In this document: piece by piece, positions 17,696-26,117 of the stretch | How positions within the stretch are numbered: the stretch's first letter is position 1 | Layout of the letters: each line of letters opens with the position of its first letter | Assembly (NCBI GenBank): GCA_003697065.1 | Contig: RFFY01000191.1 | Span: forward strand, 1-41,281 | From: Actinomyces sp. | GTDB lineage: Bacteria; Actinomycetota; Acidimicrobiia; Acidimicrobiales; Aldehydirespiratoraceae | Reading direction: 5' to 3' | DNA length: 41,281 nt | Translations under genes and position numbers: made by a program | Notes under the pieces: generated by a model | Database searches by the model: none | Seen by the model: only the letters and a program-made list of their open reading frames with translations | Told to the model about the DNA's origin: nothing

Positions 17696-17707
17696 CCCCG
17701 TAAGCCC
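17696..17707 (-). promoter_or_regulatory. Motif GGGCTTACGGGG in front of the VirB-type operon
   Basis: Second exact copy of the 12-base motif found at 8539-8550. It lies in the divergent intergenic region, about 37 bases upstream of the first transfer gene, where a promoter or operator would be expected. Confidence 0.35.
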
Positions 17708-17743
17708 CCCGGCGGCCCGAAACTCTCCACAACCGACGCGAAG

Positions 17744-17758
17744 AACCCCAGCGGGGTT
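17744..17758. other. Short hairpin in the divergent intergenic region
   Basis: AACCCC and GGGGTT are separated by AGC, a perfect 6-bp stem 14 bases before the hydrolase start. There is no T-run, so it is not a standard terminator; it could affect translation of the hydrolase or be an operator half. Confidence 0.3.
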
Positions 17759-17772
17759 CGGCCTACCCGACC

Positions 17773-18909
17773 ATGAGACGCTCCAGGGTGGGCACCGCGA
17801 TCGCCGCCGGCGTGCTGGTATGCGCCGCCGGGTTCACCGCCCTGCCCGTACTGGCCGTAGCCAACGGGTCAACCGGGACTGGCTGCGCCGTGGCGGACCC
17901 CGCCGACGACGACGGGACCCCCAGCATCCTCGGGCCCGCCACCGTGGGCGTCCCCGAGCTGCGCGCCTGGTGGGCCAGCACCGGACGCGGCCAACCGGAG
18001 CGGCTGGCCCTCGACATCGACGACCTCATCGCCTTGTATGTGACCGAGGGCGACACCGAAGGCGTTCGAGGGGACCTCGCCTTCGCCCAAGCCGTGCTCG
18101 AAACCGGCGGGTTCACCAACCGCGACACCACCATCAACAACTACGCCGGGATCGGCCACTACGACACCGCCCCCGCCGGCCTGGCGTTCCCCGACCCCAT
18201 CACCGGGGTGCGCGCCCACATCCAGCTCCTCAAGAAGTACGCCGCGGGCAACTCCGCTCCCCTGGCCACCCCCGACGTCGCCCCCGACGCCGGGGCCGCC
18301 GCCACCACCTGGGGCGGCCTGGCCGGCACCTGGGCCAGCTCCCCGGTCTACTGGCAGTCCCTCAACGCCATATGGCAGGCGATGACCACCCATGCCGGCG
18401 CCGCCCAGGTTCCCGCCCCGGCGCAAGCGGCAAGCCTGGGATGTGCTGATCTGCTCGTCGAGGTCGCCGGTGGATACGCCCTGCCCGTCGCCCGCCGCTG
18501 GTACGACCAGCACCCCGAATGGTTCAGTCGACCCCACCACGACTACCCGGCCATCGACCTCCCCGTACCCGTCGGCACCGCCCTATACGCCATCACCGAC
18601 GGGGTGATCGTGGCCACACCAACAGGAGGCCGTTGCGGCACCGGGGTCGTGCTCAACGGCGACGACCACGCCCAATACACCTACTGCCACGGGCGGACCG
18701 CCAGCACCACAGTGCGAGCCGGAGACCGGGTCCGTGCCGGCCAGCACCTGCTCGACAGCGCCTCCACCGGCAACAGCACCGGCCCCCACCTGCACCTGGC
18801 CATACTTGCCGCCGGCCAGCAGCGCTGCCCCGGGCCGCTGCTCGTCGCCATCGCCAACCAACAGCCCATCCCACCCGCGGGCCTGCCGGCCAGCGGCTGC
18901 ACCAGCTGA
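17773..18909 (+). CDS. Bifunctional cell-wall hydrolase: glucosaminidase/lysozyme-like plus M23 endopeptidase
   Basis: A 378-residue exported protein with a signal peptide (residues 1 to about 29, ending LPVLAVA). Residues about 75-215 form a glucosaminidase-like muramidase domain, with LAFAQAVLETGGF carrying the likely catalytic Glu near 109 and NNYAGIG typical of the fold. Residues about 245-365 form an M23/LytM zinc peptidase: H256-D257 within HHDYPAID and H339-L-H341 within GPHLHLAI, giving the HxxxD plus HxH metal site. In transfer systems such enzymes open peptidoglycan for the channel (VirB1-like role). It is transcribed divergently from the VirB-type operon and is followed after 27 bases by the toxin gene. 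Confidence 0.9.
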   Translation: MRRSRVGTAIAAGVLVCAAGFTALPVLAVANGSTGTGCAVADPADDDGTPSILGPATVGVPELRAWWASTGRGQPERLALDIDDLIALYVTEGDTEGVRGDLAFAQAVLETGGFTNRDTTINNYAGIGHYDTAPAGLAFPDPITGVRAHIQLLKKYAAGNSAPLATPDVAPDAGAAATTWGGLAGTWASSPVYWQSLNAIWQAMTTHAGAAQVPAPAQAASLGCADLLVEVAGGYALPVARRWYDQHPEWFSRPHHDYPAIDLPVPVGTALYAITDGVIVATPTGGRCGTGVVLNGDDHAQYTYCHGRTASTTVRAGDRVRAGQHLLDSASTGNSTGPHLHLAILAAGQQRCPGPLLVAIANQQPIPPAGLPASGCTS

Positions 18910-18936
18910 CCGCAACACCTACCGTTCATCGCCGCC

Positions 18937-19338
18937 ATGGCCCGCTTCCACGCCGTCTACTACCGGGCACGCGACGGAACCGAACCGGTCCGCGAGTTCC
19001 TCGACGCCCTCGACGACACGACCGCCGCCGTGCTCGCCCACCAGATCGACCGGCTCAACCTGCTCAGCGACCAGATGCCCCACCTGCCGTTTCCCCACAG
19101 CTCCCAGGTCGACGGCGAGCTACGGGAACTGCGCTGCCACCACGGCCGCAGCCACTACCGCATCCTCTACCGCCGCTCCGACCGGCTCCTGATCCTGCTC
19201 CACATCTTCGCCAAACGCACCGGCAAGATCCCCGCCGCCGAGATCGCCGTCGCCCAACAACGCTGGGACGACTTCAAAGACCGCATGAACACCCAGCCTC
19301 GCACCCCACCCCGGGCCGCCGGCCACGACGCCCCCTGA
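18937..19338 (+). CDS. HigB/RelE-like toxin (Gp49 type)
   Basis: A 133-residue protein of the RelE/HigB mRNA-interferase superfamily in its phage-derived Gp49-like form. Family blocks seen are a start with FHAVYYRARDGTEPVREFLDAL, then PHSSQVDGELRELR, then RILYRRSDRLLILLHIFAKRTGKIP and a closing EIAVAQQRWDDF helix. It would cleave mRNA on the ribosome when its antitoxin fails. The expected antitoxin lies 550 bases downstream at 19888, with an opposite-strand gene between, instead of directly behind. The last codons (GHDAP-stop) lie in a sequence repeated at 19809-19837. Confidence 0.88.
   Translation: MARFHAVYYRARDGTEPVREFLDALDDTTAAVLAHQIDRLNLLSDQMPHLPFPHSSQVDGELRELRCHHGRSHYRILYRRSDRLLILLHIFAKRTGKIPAAEIAVAQQRWDDFKDRMNTQPRTPPRAAGHDAP
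19311..19338 (+). repeat. Direct repeat, copy A (toxin 3' end)
   Basis: 28 bases from CCGGGCCGCC to the toxin TGA. It is repeated with a single extra C at 19809-19837, on the far side of the opposite-strand gene. Confidence 0.85.
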
Positions 19339-19357
19339 TCGCAAGGGTGCCGGTGTC

Positions 19358-19708
19358 TCAGGCCCCTCCGCTTGCGGTGGCGACGGTCGCCACCATGTCC
19401 GCCGTCGTGCAGAAGGTGGCGTCGGGGAACCGCTTTCGGGTGGCGGCCACCTTGTCGGGGGAGCCACCGGCGAAGACGATCGGGATGTGCCGGCGGCTCT
19501 TGGCCTCCCACAGCCACTCTGCTATCGCTCGACCGTGGGACGGAAGCCGGTCCAAGGAGACCACCATGACGTCGGGCAGAGGATCGGGCCGTTCGGGGCG
19601 ACTCCCCTGGCGCCAATGCACCATCACCTGATGGCCGGCGTCCTCCAGCGCCCGGCGTCGCTCGGCCACTTCCTGCTCATGCCAGTGAATGAGCCAGACT
19701 CTCGCCAT
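19358..19708 (-). CDS. CheY-like receiver-fold protein inserted between toxin and antitoxin
   Basis: A 116-residue single-domain protein. The ATG at 19708 was chosen because GAGGA lies about seven bases upstream; a GTG/ATG nine codons further out is less likely. The pattern ARVWLIHWHEQEVAERRRALEDAGHQV / PDVMVVSLDRLPSHG / IPIVFAGGS is that of a response-regulator receiver domain, with a possible phospho-acceptor Asp in SLDRLPSHG. The usual acidic pair after strand one is missing (IHWHEQE), so it may be a non-phosphorylated pseudo-receiver. It has no output domain. It runs opposite to the toxin-antitoxin genes and lies inside the direct repeats. Confidence 0.75.
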   Translation of the reverse strand: MARVWLIHWHEQEVAERRRALEDAGHQVMVHWRQGSRPERPDPLPDVMVVSLDRLPSHGRAIAEWLWEAKSRRHIPIVFAGGSPDKVAATRKRFPDATFCTTADMVATVATASGGA

Positions 19709-19808
19709 CGCTGGTCCTCGCTTCGACGCCGACAACCCCCTGGCTGGCCCTCAAACAACTCGCCCCCCACTGACTCGGCCCGAAGCATACCCGGCCGAAG
19801 CCCGCGGA

Positions 19809-19837
19809 CCGGGCCGCCCGGCCACGACGCCCCCTGA
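19809..19837 (+). repeat. Direct repeat, copy B
   Basis: 29 bases matching copy A (19311-19338) except for one extra C, again ending in CCCCCTGA. It lies directly before the operator-like palindrome of the antitoxin gene. Confidence 0.85.
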
Positions 19838-19845
19838 CACCACCA

Positions 19846-19863
19846 GTTAGCAGAACTGCTAAC
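19846..19863. promoter_or_regulatory. Operator-like palindrome upstream of the antitoxin
   Basis: GTTAGCAG-AA-CTGCTAAC is a perfect 8-bp inverted repeat with a 2-base centre, ending 24 bases before the antitoxin ATG. It is AT-richer than its surroundings. HigA-type antitoxins bind such palindromes to repress their own operon, so this is the likely HigA operator. Confidence 0.65.
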
Positions 19864-19887
19864 CTGCCTGCGAGGAGGTGAAACACC

Positions 19888-20232
19888 ATGCCCCCATCGC
19901 CGACCAGCCCAGCCGGCAGCAGCGTGGCCGACCACATCAGCGACCGGCGAGCCCGCAGCGCCACCTACCGCGACACCCAGGACCGGCTGCGGCCCTTCGA
20001 GGAGATCGCCCGCATGGTCATCCTGCGCCGCGCCGAACTCGGGCTGACCCAACAGGAGCTCGCCGAGCGGATGGGCACCACCAAATCGGTGATCTCCCGC
20101 ATCGAAAGCGGCCAGCACCGCACCAGCACCGAAACCCTCCGGCGGCTCGCCGAAGCCCTCGACGGTCACGCGGTGGTCGGTTTCGACTTCAACCCCGATC
20201 ACAGATCCAAGCCCGAGGTTGTGCGCCTCTGA
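19888..20232 (+). CDS. HigA-like antitoxin, XRE-family HTH
   Basis: A 114-residue protein; the ATG follows GAGGAGGTG at about nine bases. The N-terminal 45 residues are a helical toxin-facing segment (DHISDRRARSATYRDT). Residues about 46-98 form a Cro/C1 HTH: MVILRRAELGLTQQELAERM-GTTKSVISRIESG. A short tail follows, with GHAVVGFDF typical of HigA/RelB-partner antitoxins. It would neutralise the HigB-like toxin and repress its promoter, probably at the palindrome 19846-19863. It is separated from the toxin by an inserted gene, so it likely has its own promoter. Confidence 0.88.
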   Translation: MPPSPTSPAGSSVADHISDRRARSATYRDTQDRLRPFEEIARMVILRRAELGLTQQELAERMGTTKSVISRIESGQHRTSTETLRRLAEALDGHAVVGFDFNPDHRSKPEVVRL

Positions 20233-20260
20233 CGCGGCTCGCACGCAGGATCGCCGCGGG

Positions 20261-21550
20261 ATGAACTGGCCGAACTACGAGGTGGCCGTGGGTGACGAGC
20301 TCGCCCTCTATGCCGGTCCGGCCAGGGTGAACGGCCGGCCTGTCACCGCCAGAGTGTGGTTCCCGCTGGCCTCAACCGACCTGAGGTTGCGCTGGGAGGC
20401 GACTGGGGGAGCCGATCTCGACTTGCACATCACCGACCAGGGCGGCGTCACCCAGCAGGCAGCGCTGGAGATCGACCACCCGCACATCGGGTCGTTCAGG
20501 GTTGATGCCACAGTGAACGAGGCGACGACGTCGATCGCGGGGTCTGCTTCGACGACGACTGGTTTCGGGACGGTCGACTCTGAGGTCCTCGGGGACCGGG
20601 CCGGCTCGGCCCAGCTGGTCAGCTGCGGGTGGTTGAACCTGCCCTCGCTGGCAGCCACGCCAAGCGGATCGTCTGAGTATCCGACGGTGCTGTCGGCCTG
20701 CGGATGGAACCTGGCGCTAAGGCCGATCGAGCCATTCACCGAGCGGGTCCGGGAGTTCCGCCGGCGGGGCCATCCCGTTTATGTGTCGCACCACGGCGAG
20801 TTGACGCGAGCCGATGGACATGCCTTCTCTGCCGAGGACGCCTTGGAGACGTTGCATGCATTCCAGTTGGCGTTGTCGTTCGTGCTGGGTCGCTTCGTCG
20901 CACCGTTGGCCCCAGCCGGAGAGCGGCACGGTGAGGTCGCATGGGTGCTCGCTCCTGCGTGGTTCTGCGATGAGGGTGTGGCCAACGATGGGATCATCTG
21001 GCCACTCGACCCCGAGGATCTCACCGGTGCCGTGGCCCGAATAGTCGCCGGGCTCCTTGACGGCGCTGACGCCTCACATCATCTGCGCCACGTTCTCATG
21101 CATGCGGTCGGCTGCCACCGGGTCGGCTTCGCCGAGCAGCGTCTCCTGACCGCCCAGGCAGGCCTGGAGTTCTTCCACAACTGGCAGGGCGGAGCAGGCA
21201 TAGGCGGGGCGGCGACGAGGATCAGCGGACTCCTCCAAGCCGCTGGCATCTCCACCGAGCTGCCCCCGGATTTCGATGCGCTCACCCAACTCTGTAGCGA
21301 TCCGGACATCGAACGACGACCGTCGCAGACCGGGCCCGATGCGGTGGTCTGGGTCCGCAATGAGGTGACCCACCCTAAGGATCCGCGGCGGCTGTATGAC
21401 ATTGACCGGCTCGTCTATGAGGCGTCGGCTCTGGCCCGTGAATACCTCGAACTCCTGATCCTCCACCGGCTGGACTATCGGGGCTACTGGCGGAAGCTCT
21501 ACCGGCCCGGGGCTTGGGCCTTCGAGCGCGAACGAGTCCCTTGGGCCTGA
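20261..21550 (+). CDS. Uncharacterised protein with HEPN-like C-terminus
   Basis: A 429-residue protein starting MNWPNYEVAVGDE. The ATG at 20261 is preferred to an upstream TTG (20219) that would overlap the antitoxin. The N-terminal half is mostly beta (an FPLASTDLRLRWEATG-type block, residues 25-80). The C-terminal half is helical and ends with V-R366-N-E-V-T-H371-P, an R-x4-H motif as in HEPN ribonucleases such as the Apea/ApeA-type proteins, which also have a beta-rich N-terminal part. ApeA-like defence function is therefore possible but not shown. It lies 28 bases behind the antitoxin and may be co-transcribed with it. Confidence 0.65.
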   Translation: MNWPNYEVAVGDELALYAGPARVNGRPVTARVWFPLASTDLRLRWEATGGADLDLHITDQGGVTQQAALEIDHPHIGSFRVDATVNEATTSIAGSASTTTGFGTVDSEVLGDRAGSAQLVSCGWLNLPSLAATPSGSSEYPTVLSACGWNLALRPIEPFTERVREFRRRGHPVYVSHHGELTRADGHAFSAEDALETLHAFQLALSFVLGRFVAPLAPAGERHGEVAWVLAPAWFCDEGVANDGIIWPLDPEDLTGAVARIVAGLLDGADASHHLRHVLMHAVGCHRVGFAEQRLLTAQAGLEFFHNWQGGAGIGGAATRISGLLQAAGISTELPPDFDALTQLCSDPDIERRPSQTGPDAVVWVRNEVTHPKDPRRLYDIDRLVYEASALAREYLELLILHRLDYRGYWRKLYRPGAWAFERERVPWA

Positions 21551-21596
21551 ACAAACAGCCGCAGGTGAGCCATTCGGCTCGATTGGAACCCGCCAG

Positions 21597-24500
21597 CTAC
21601 CGGCGTTGGAGGTCGAAGCGGAGTTGTTCGATGGTGTCGTCGGGGTCGCCGAGTTGGGCTTGTTGGAGGGCGGCGGCGTGTTCGCGGTAGACGGCTTCGG
21701 CACCGGCACGGTCGTCGTTGGCCAGGTGGGCGCGCATGAGAGCCTCGACCACGGTGCTGTTGAGCGGGACCGCTTGGGCGAGGCGCCGGAGAACGCCGAT
21801 GGCCTCGGTGGGCTGGTCGAGTTCGAGGTACAGCTCGGCGCACGCCTGCGCGATGGTGGCGATGCGGTACTCCCAGGTGGTGCTGTGGTGTTCGAAGTCG
21901 ACCCAACCAAACGAGGCACGAGCCGCGTTGGGGTAGGAGAAGGGCTTGCCGGTGACCAGATCGAGCGCCGCCCGGTAGTGGGCGACAGCACCGGCTGGCT
22001 CGAGGTCCGCGGCGGCTTGGACGTGCCAATCGAACAGCTCCAGATCGGTGCGCACACCCGGGCCGACGTCGTAGGTGCCGCTTCGGTTGGCCGGGAAGTG
22101 GTGGGAGCCGAGCGCGTCGCGGCATTCGGTCATGACGTCGCGCAGGCGTTTTCGATGTGAGGTGCCGTCAGAGCCGAACCAGCAAGCCTCCTCGAGGCGC
22201 TCGGTGGTCACCGACCGGTGCATGGCCAGGTAGGCGGCGACGGCGGTGGCCTTGGGCTTGAGCGGTTTCCCGCCTTCGACGCAGATGTCGCCGAGCAGCC
22301 GCACGAGCACCTCGTAGTCGGGGGGTTCGGCTGGGTGTGCAGCCGGATTGGAACCGCCTGGTGTGGCGGGCTCGGACCCGTTGGAGGACCCGGAATGTTC
22401 GGCCACGAGGAGGTCGATGAGGGTCTGTTCTTCGGGGCTTGCGGGGGTCACGAGCAGGCGGCACATATCGGCGAGCTCGTCGCCGTTGAGCTCCTGGGGT
22501 GGGCAGGCGATGTCGGCCGGCTCGAAGGTGAGGGTGTCGGGTTCGCAGCGGACGGTGGCACACGCCCCATCGAACGCTCCGACCACAACGACGGCAACCG
22601 TCGAGGGCAGGCTGGTGCGCAACGTGTCGTGGAGCCCGGACGGGGGTGGCTGGTCGGCGACCACGGCGAGCGGCACGAGCGCGTCGTGGTCGGGGTCGTG
22701 GGCCCGGCCGATGAACGAGTTTGGCCAGCCGTTGTCGGATAGTGCCTGGTGGGACTGGCCGGCCCAGGCGGCCACGTCGTCGGTGATGTCCTCCCAGGTG
22801 TTGACGACGGTGAGGTGTTCGAGGACGCTGACGTCCGCGTCTCCGACGAGGTCCCCGACAACGATGACCCGCAGTGTTTCGGCGAGGGGGCTGAGGGCCA
22901 GTTCGGTAAGGATGGACCGGGCAACGTCGGTGGCCACGGACTCGTCACCCGTAAGCGAGATCAACCCGTCGGTCTCGAGATCGAGGTAGAGCTGCGCGTC
23001 GTCTTCGGGTTGGCCGATGGTGACCAGCAGCGGTGCGGCGCATCGGGGTCCTTCGATGGCCTCAGGCTCTGGTGGGTCCAGGAGGGTCCAGATTGCGCCG
23101 TCGTCGGTGCTGTCCCATCCGGGTGGCGGGTCGGGGTCGGGCGGTTCGATCAGCACTTCAAGGGTGTCGTCGCTGTGTCGGACGAGTCGAGGCCGACTGG
23201 CTGAGGATCGTGCGACGAGGGAGGCGGCAAGCCAGCCGAGGACGCTCTGCAGGTCTTCGATGCGGTCCTCGTCAGCCTGGGCGACGACCGCCTGATGGAG
23301 GGCCTGGTGGTCGGCCGGGGTGGGGTTTGTGATCTGTCCGGGGTGGTCGTTGGCGAAGCGGCGACGGCGTCGGTGCAGGAGCCGCTTGAGGCCGACGCCA
23401 ACGCGATGCTGGATAGTCCACCCAGGGCAACGACCGCCGGCGCGGACGCTGGCCTGTCATCGCTGCGCGGGTGCGGGGCCTGCGGGTCTGGCGGCTGCTC
23501 TGATGCCGGTTCGGTTGGCGGGGTGGGTTCGCTGTCGTCTGTCGTCGCCTCTCCGGTCTCGGGCAGCGGTGCAAAGGTGGAAGTTGGCGTGTCGGGTGCG
23601 GCCGTTTCCACCGGGGAGCGGTCAGGTGGAGGTGCCGTTCGATCATCCACGGGTGATGGCGGGGGGACGGCAGCTGGTTCAAACCCGGTGGGCGGAAGGG
23701 TGAGGATCTGGCCTGGCAGGATGAGGTCAGGGTTGCCCGGCTCCACGTAACGGCCTCGGTTCTGTTCGATCAGCTGCTGCCAGTAGGGGAGGATCTCGGT
23801 ATCTGTTGGTGACCGGCCCAGATCTGTGGCGAGGCGGTGCTCGGCGATGGTCCACAAGTTGTCGCCCGGCTCGACTGCGATCGTCTCCGACACGACTGGC
23901 GGCGAGGGTACGGTCGGGTCGACGGACCCGGACGACCTGTGGTCGGCGGTGGTGGGGCCGACCGTGGCGTCGGGGGGTAGTGCGAGAAGCCAGCCGGGGC
24001 GAAGGGTGTCGTCGTTGGGAGCGACGACGGCGCCGTCGGGCTGTACCCGCCCGACGTTGAGGTCGAGGATCTCCCGCCAGCGCAGGCCGTCACCGAGGGT
24101 GCGCTCGGCGATCGCCCAGTAGCTGTCGTGGCGCTGCACGGTGACGGTGGGCAGCGCTGATGCCGGGGGCGCTTGAGGGCCGGTGCGAGTGCCGGTCGAC
24201 GAGTTGGTATCGGGAGCCGTGCTCGGGACGGGTGGCGGTGCCGTGGTGGGGGCGACCGTGACGACCGGAGGTGTGAGCACCAGGGATGGGGTGGCGGCGT
24301 GTGCCCGGGCGGGTTGGAACGCGGAGGCGATCATGAGGATCCCGCCGATGAGGCGTGCGGCGGTGGCCTGGAACCCAGGGAGGACGGGTAGCCGGGTGGT
24401 GGGGCGGCCCCGGGCGGCAGCGATGATCTCGACGACGACCGCCAGGGTGAGCTGGGCCCAGGCGAGCCATGCGATGACGGCCAGGGTGTTGACGATGACC

Positions 24501-24676
24501 TCGTCGGCGATCCCAGAGCGGGCCCCATCAGCGAGGGCGTCGATGGAGGGGATGTTGGTCGGCAGTGGCCAACCGGCTCCGACGATCAGCACGGCGGGCA
24601 CCCCGGCGACCAGTCCCACGGTGAGCGAGAGTGACAGCAGGGCGCGGCTGATGCGGGGGAGGCGATGGTGGGTCAT
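21597..24676 (-). pseudogene. LysM-BTAD membrane protein broken by a frameshift
   Basis: Two adjacent frames together encode one protein of about 1030 residues. The first (from ATG 24676) has membrane helices near 10-35 and 60-125, then two LysM-like repeats (about residues 180-235, TVQRHDSYWAIAERTLG, and 270-330, AVEPGDNLWTIAEHRL) and a Pro/Thr-rich linker up to PAVVALGGLSSIAL. The second, open from about 23450 and with no good start, begins GLKRLLHRRRRRFAN and ends in a bacterial transcriptional activator domain (BTAD/TPR, last 150 residues). The frame changes by -1 near 23402. Full-length LysM-BTAD proteins accompany Tad operons in actinobacteria. The break may be a mutation, a sequencing error, or (less likely) programmed slippage. 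Confidence 0.75.
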
Positions 24677-25065
24677 GGTTGGGCCTCGTCGACGGCGGTG
24701 GCGGTCTGGCGAACGGTGATGACCCGGTCCGGTCCGGGAAGGATGAGCATCGGTTGGGTGCGGGTGGCGGTGACGGTGATCGACGCGCGAGACACAACGG
24801 CGCTTCCGGCGAGTCCGACACGCTCGAGGTAGTCGAGCGCGGCCGACCGGGCGGCGTCGGGGTCCAGGCGCGGCTCACCGGTGGCGCGGAGCTGAGCCAG
24901 GTCGATCTGTTGGGCGCCGGCGCGGGCGGCTCGTTCGGCGGCATGGCGAGTGGCGTTGTGGGCGGTGATGACTCGACCTCCGTCGTAGGCCATGCCAGCG
25001 ACCAGGACGAGGGCAGTCGCGACGACGGCGACGAACGCGGTGATCGCGCCCCGGTCGTCGCTCAC
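24673..25065 (-). CDS. TadG-like Flp pilus assembly protein
   Basis: A 130-residue protein with a GTG start overlapping the upstream stop (GTGA). The N-terminus DDRGAITAFVAVVATALVLVAGMAYDGGR is a TadG/TadE-type class of pseudopilin leader and helix, followed by HNATRHAAERAARAGAQQID typical of the family. The C-terminal 60 residues are a beta-rich domain. It would be a membrane-anchored minor component of the Tad pilus. The stop overlaps the LysM-BTAD start (ATGA). Confidence 0.85.
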   Translation of the reverse strand: MSDDRGAITAFVAVVATALVLVAGMAYDGGRVITAHNATRHAAERAARAGAQQIDLAQLRATGEPRLDPDAARSAALDYLERVGLAGSAVVSRASITVTATRTQPMLILPGPDRVITVRQTATAVDEAQP

Positions 25066-25490
25066 GGGGCGCCGCTCCGGTAGATGTCGATTACCTCCAC
25101 CGCGGTGGCCCTGAACGTCCGGCGGCCGGGCACCCCCAGGAGGGTGACATCGGCCATCGAGGCTTCGCAGTTGACGGTCACGCTGACGGTGCCCCCGGGG
25201 ACGAACCGGGAGGTGTCCACCTCGACGGTGAGATCGGTGCATCGCAAGCCGGCGGCGCTGAGATTGTCGGCGGCGGCCTGACGGGCGTCCGCGGTGGCGT
25301 CGGCGGGCCGCTGGCGCAGCGACGCGGCGCGGGCAGCTGCCGTCGCTGCGCGCTCGACGTTGCCGTCGGCTTCGGCGATCCTGCCGGCGTACACGACCAG
25401 CAGCATCAGGAACAGCAGGGCCGGGGCGATCACGGCCACTTCGACCGCGACTGATCCCCGGTCGGCGCGGACGACGGGACGCCCGGTCAT
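25062..25490 (-). CDS. TadE-like pseudopilin
   Basis: A 142-residue protein. The ATG at 25490 overlaps the previous stop (ATGA). Residues about 9-40 (DRGSVAVEVAVIAPALLFLM) form the TadE leader and hydrophobic helix with the Glu at position +5, and the following NVERAATAAARAASL helix is typical. The C-terminal part has two Cys (RCTDLT and VNCEAS) that could form a disulfide outside the membrane. It is a minor pseudopilin of the Tad pilus, between two related genes. Confidence 0.85.
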   Translation of the reverse strand: MTGRPVVRADRGSVAVEVAVIAPALLFLMLLVVYAGRIAEADGNVERAATAAARAASLRQRPADATADARQAAADNLSAAGLRCTDLTVEVDTSRFVPGGTVSVTVNCEASMADVTLLGVPGRRTFRATAVEVIDIYRSGAP

Positions 25491-25873
25491 CGTTCCGGTT
25501 CCGGGATGAATCGCTCGACCGGGGCGGCACTGCGGGCGGTCACCGACCAGTTGAAGCCGGGAACAAGGCGAGGCGCGTCGCCGTGCACCTCGGCGGTGAC
25601 CAGGGTGGGCTTCCAGGTCACCGACACGGTGACGTTGGCGAGGTTGCCGGCCTGCGCGAGGTAGCTCCGCGCGGCGTCCTCGCCGAGCCGGGCGTCTCCG
25701 TCGGGCACCCGCGCCGTCGCTACGGCTTCGGCGGCGGCGGCGTTGGCGACCTGCTTGGCGTGCCACCACAGTCCGTACTGGACGATGAGCATGATCCAGA
25801 ACAGGACGACAGGGAAGAGAATGGCGACCTGGATTGTCGTCACACCGGTCTCGTCGTGTCGCCGCTGGCCCAT
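25487..25873 (-). CDS. TadE-like pseudopilin
   Basis: A 128-residue protein. The ATG at 25873 lies four bases after the pilin stop and is preferred to the upstream in-frame codon, which would put the pilin gene inside it. The leader ETGVTTIQVAILFPVVLFW has Gln where most TadE proteins have Glu at +5. The helix continues with QVANAAAAEAVATARV, then a short beta domain. A second TadE-like gene follows with an overlap, so the two products may form a heterodimer, as known for TadE/TadF. Confidence 0.83.
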   Translation of the reverse strand: MGQRRHDETGVTTIQVAILFPVVLFWIMLIVQYGLWWHAKQVANAAAAEAVATARVPDGDARLGEDAARSYLAQAGNLANVTVSVTWKPTLVTAEVHGDAPRLVPGFNWSVTARSAAPVERFIPEPER

Positions 25874-25877
25874 CGGT

Positions 25878-26087
25878 TCATCCGGCGGGCTGCTCGGGTG
25901 TTGGGATGCTGTCGGCGTTGTTCTTGGCTGCCGTGTAGATGATGCCCAGCACAACGATCGCCGCCCCGACGAGCAGGAAGGTGATCACCGCGACCTCGGT
26001 GGTGGTGAGGCCCCGTTCGTCCCGGGAATTGATGCCGAGCCGGGCGCAGCAGTAGGCGATCAGGAAACGGGGGTCGATGATGTGCAT
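25878..26087 (-). CDS. flp: Flp-type major pilin
   Basis: A 69-residue protein with a strong AGGAG ribosome site about five bases before the ATG. The Flp signature is present: a leader ending in DERG, followed by LTTTEVAVITFLLVGAAI, with the prepilin peptidase site G|LTTTE (Glu at +5) and a single long helix. The mature pilin would be about 44 residues, in the normal Flp range. It is the structural subunit of the Tad pilus. No prepilin peptidase gene was found in the window, so processing would need an enzyme encoded elsewhere. Confidence 0.9.
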   Translation of the reverse strand: MHIIDPRFLIAYCCARLGINSRDERGLTTTEVAVITFLLVGAAIVVLGIIYTAAKNNADSIPTPEQPAG

Positions 26088-26117
26088 GACTTCTCCTTTG
26101 TGGTGTGGGTCTGGTCT

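Noticed and set aside
23402..23402. Programmed -1 frameshift in the LysM-BTAD gene as the preferred explanation
   Set aside because: No X-XXY-YYZ slippery sequence was seen at the crossover (ATC GCG TTG); mutation or sequencing error is simpler.
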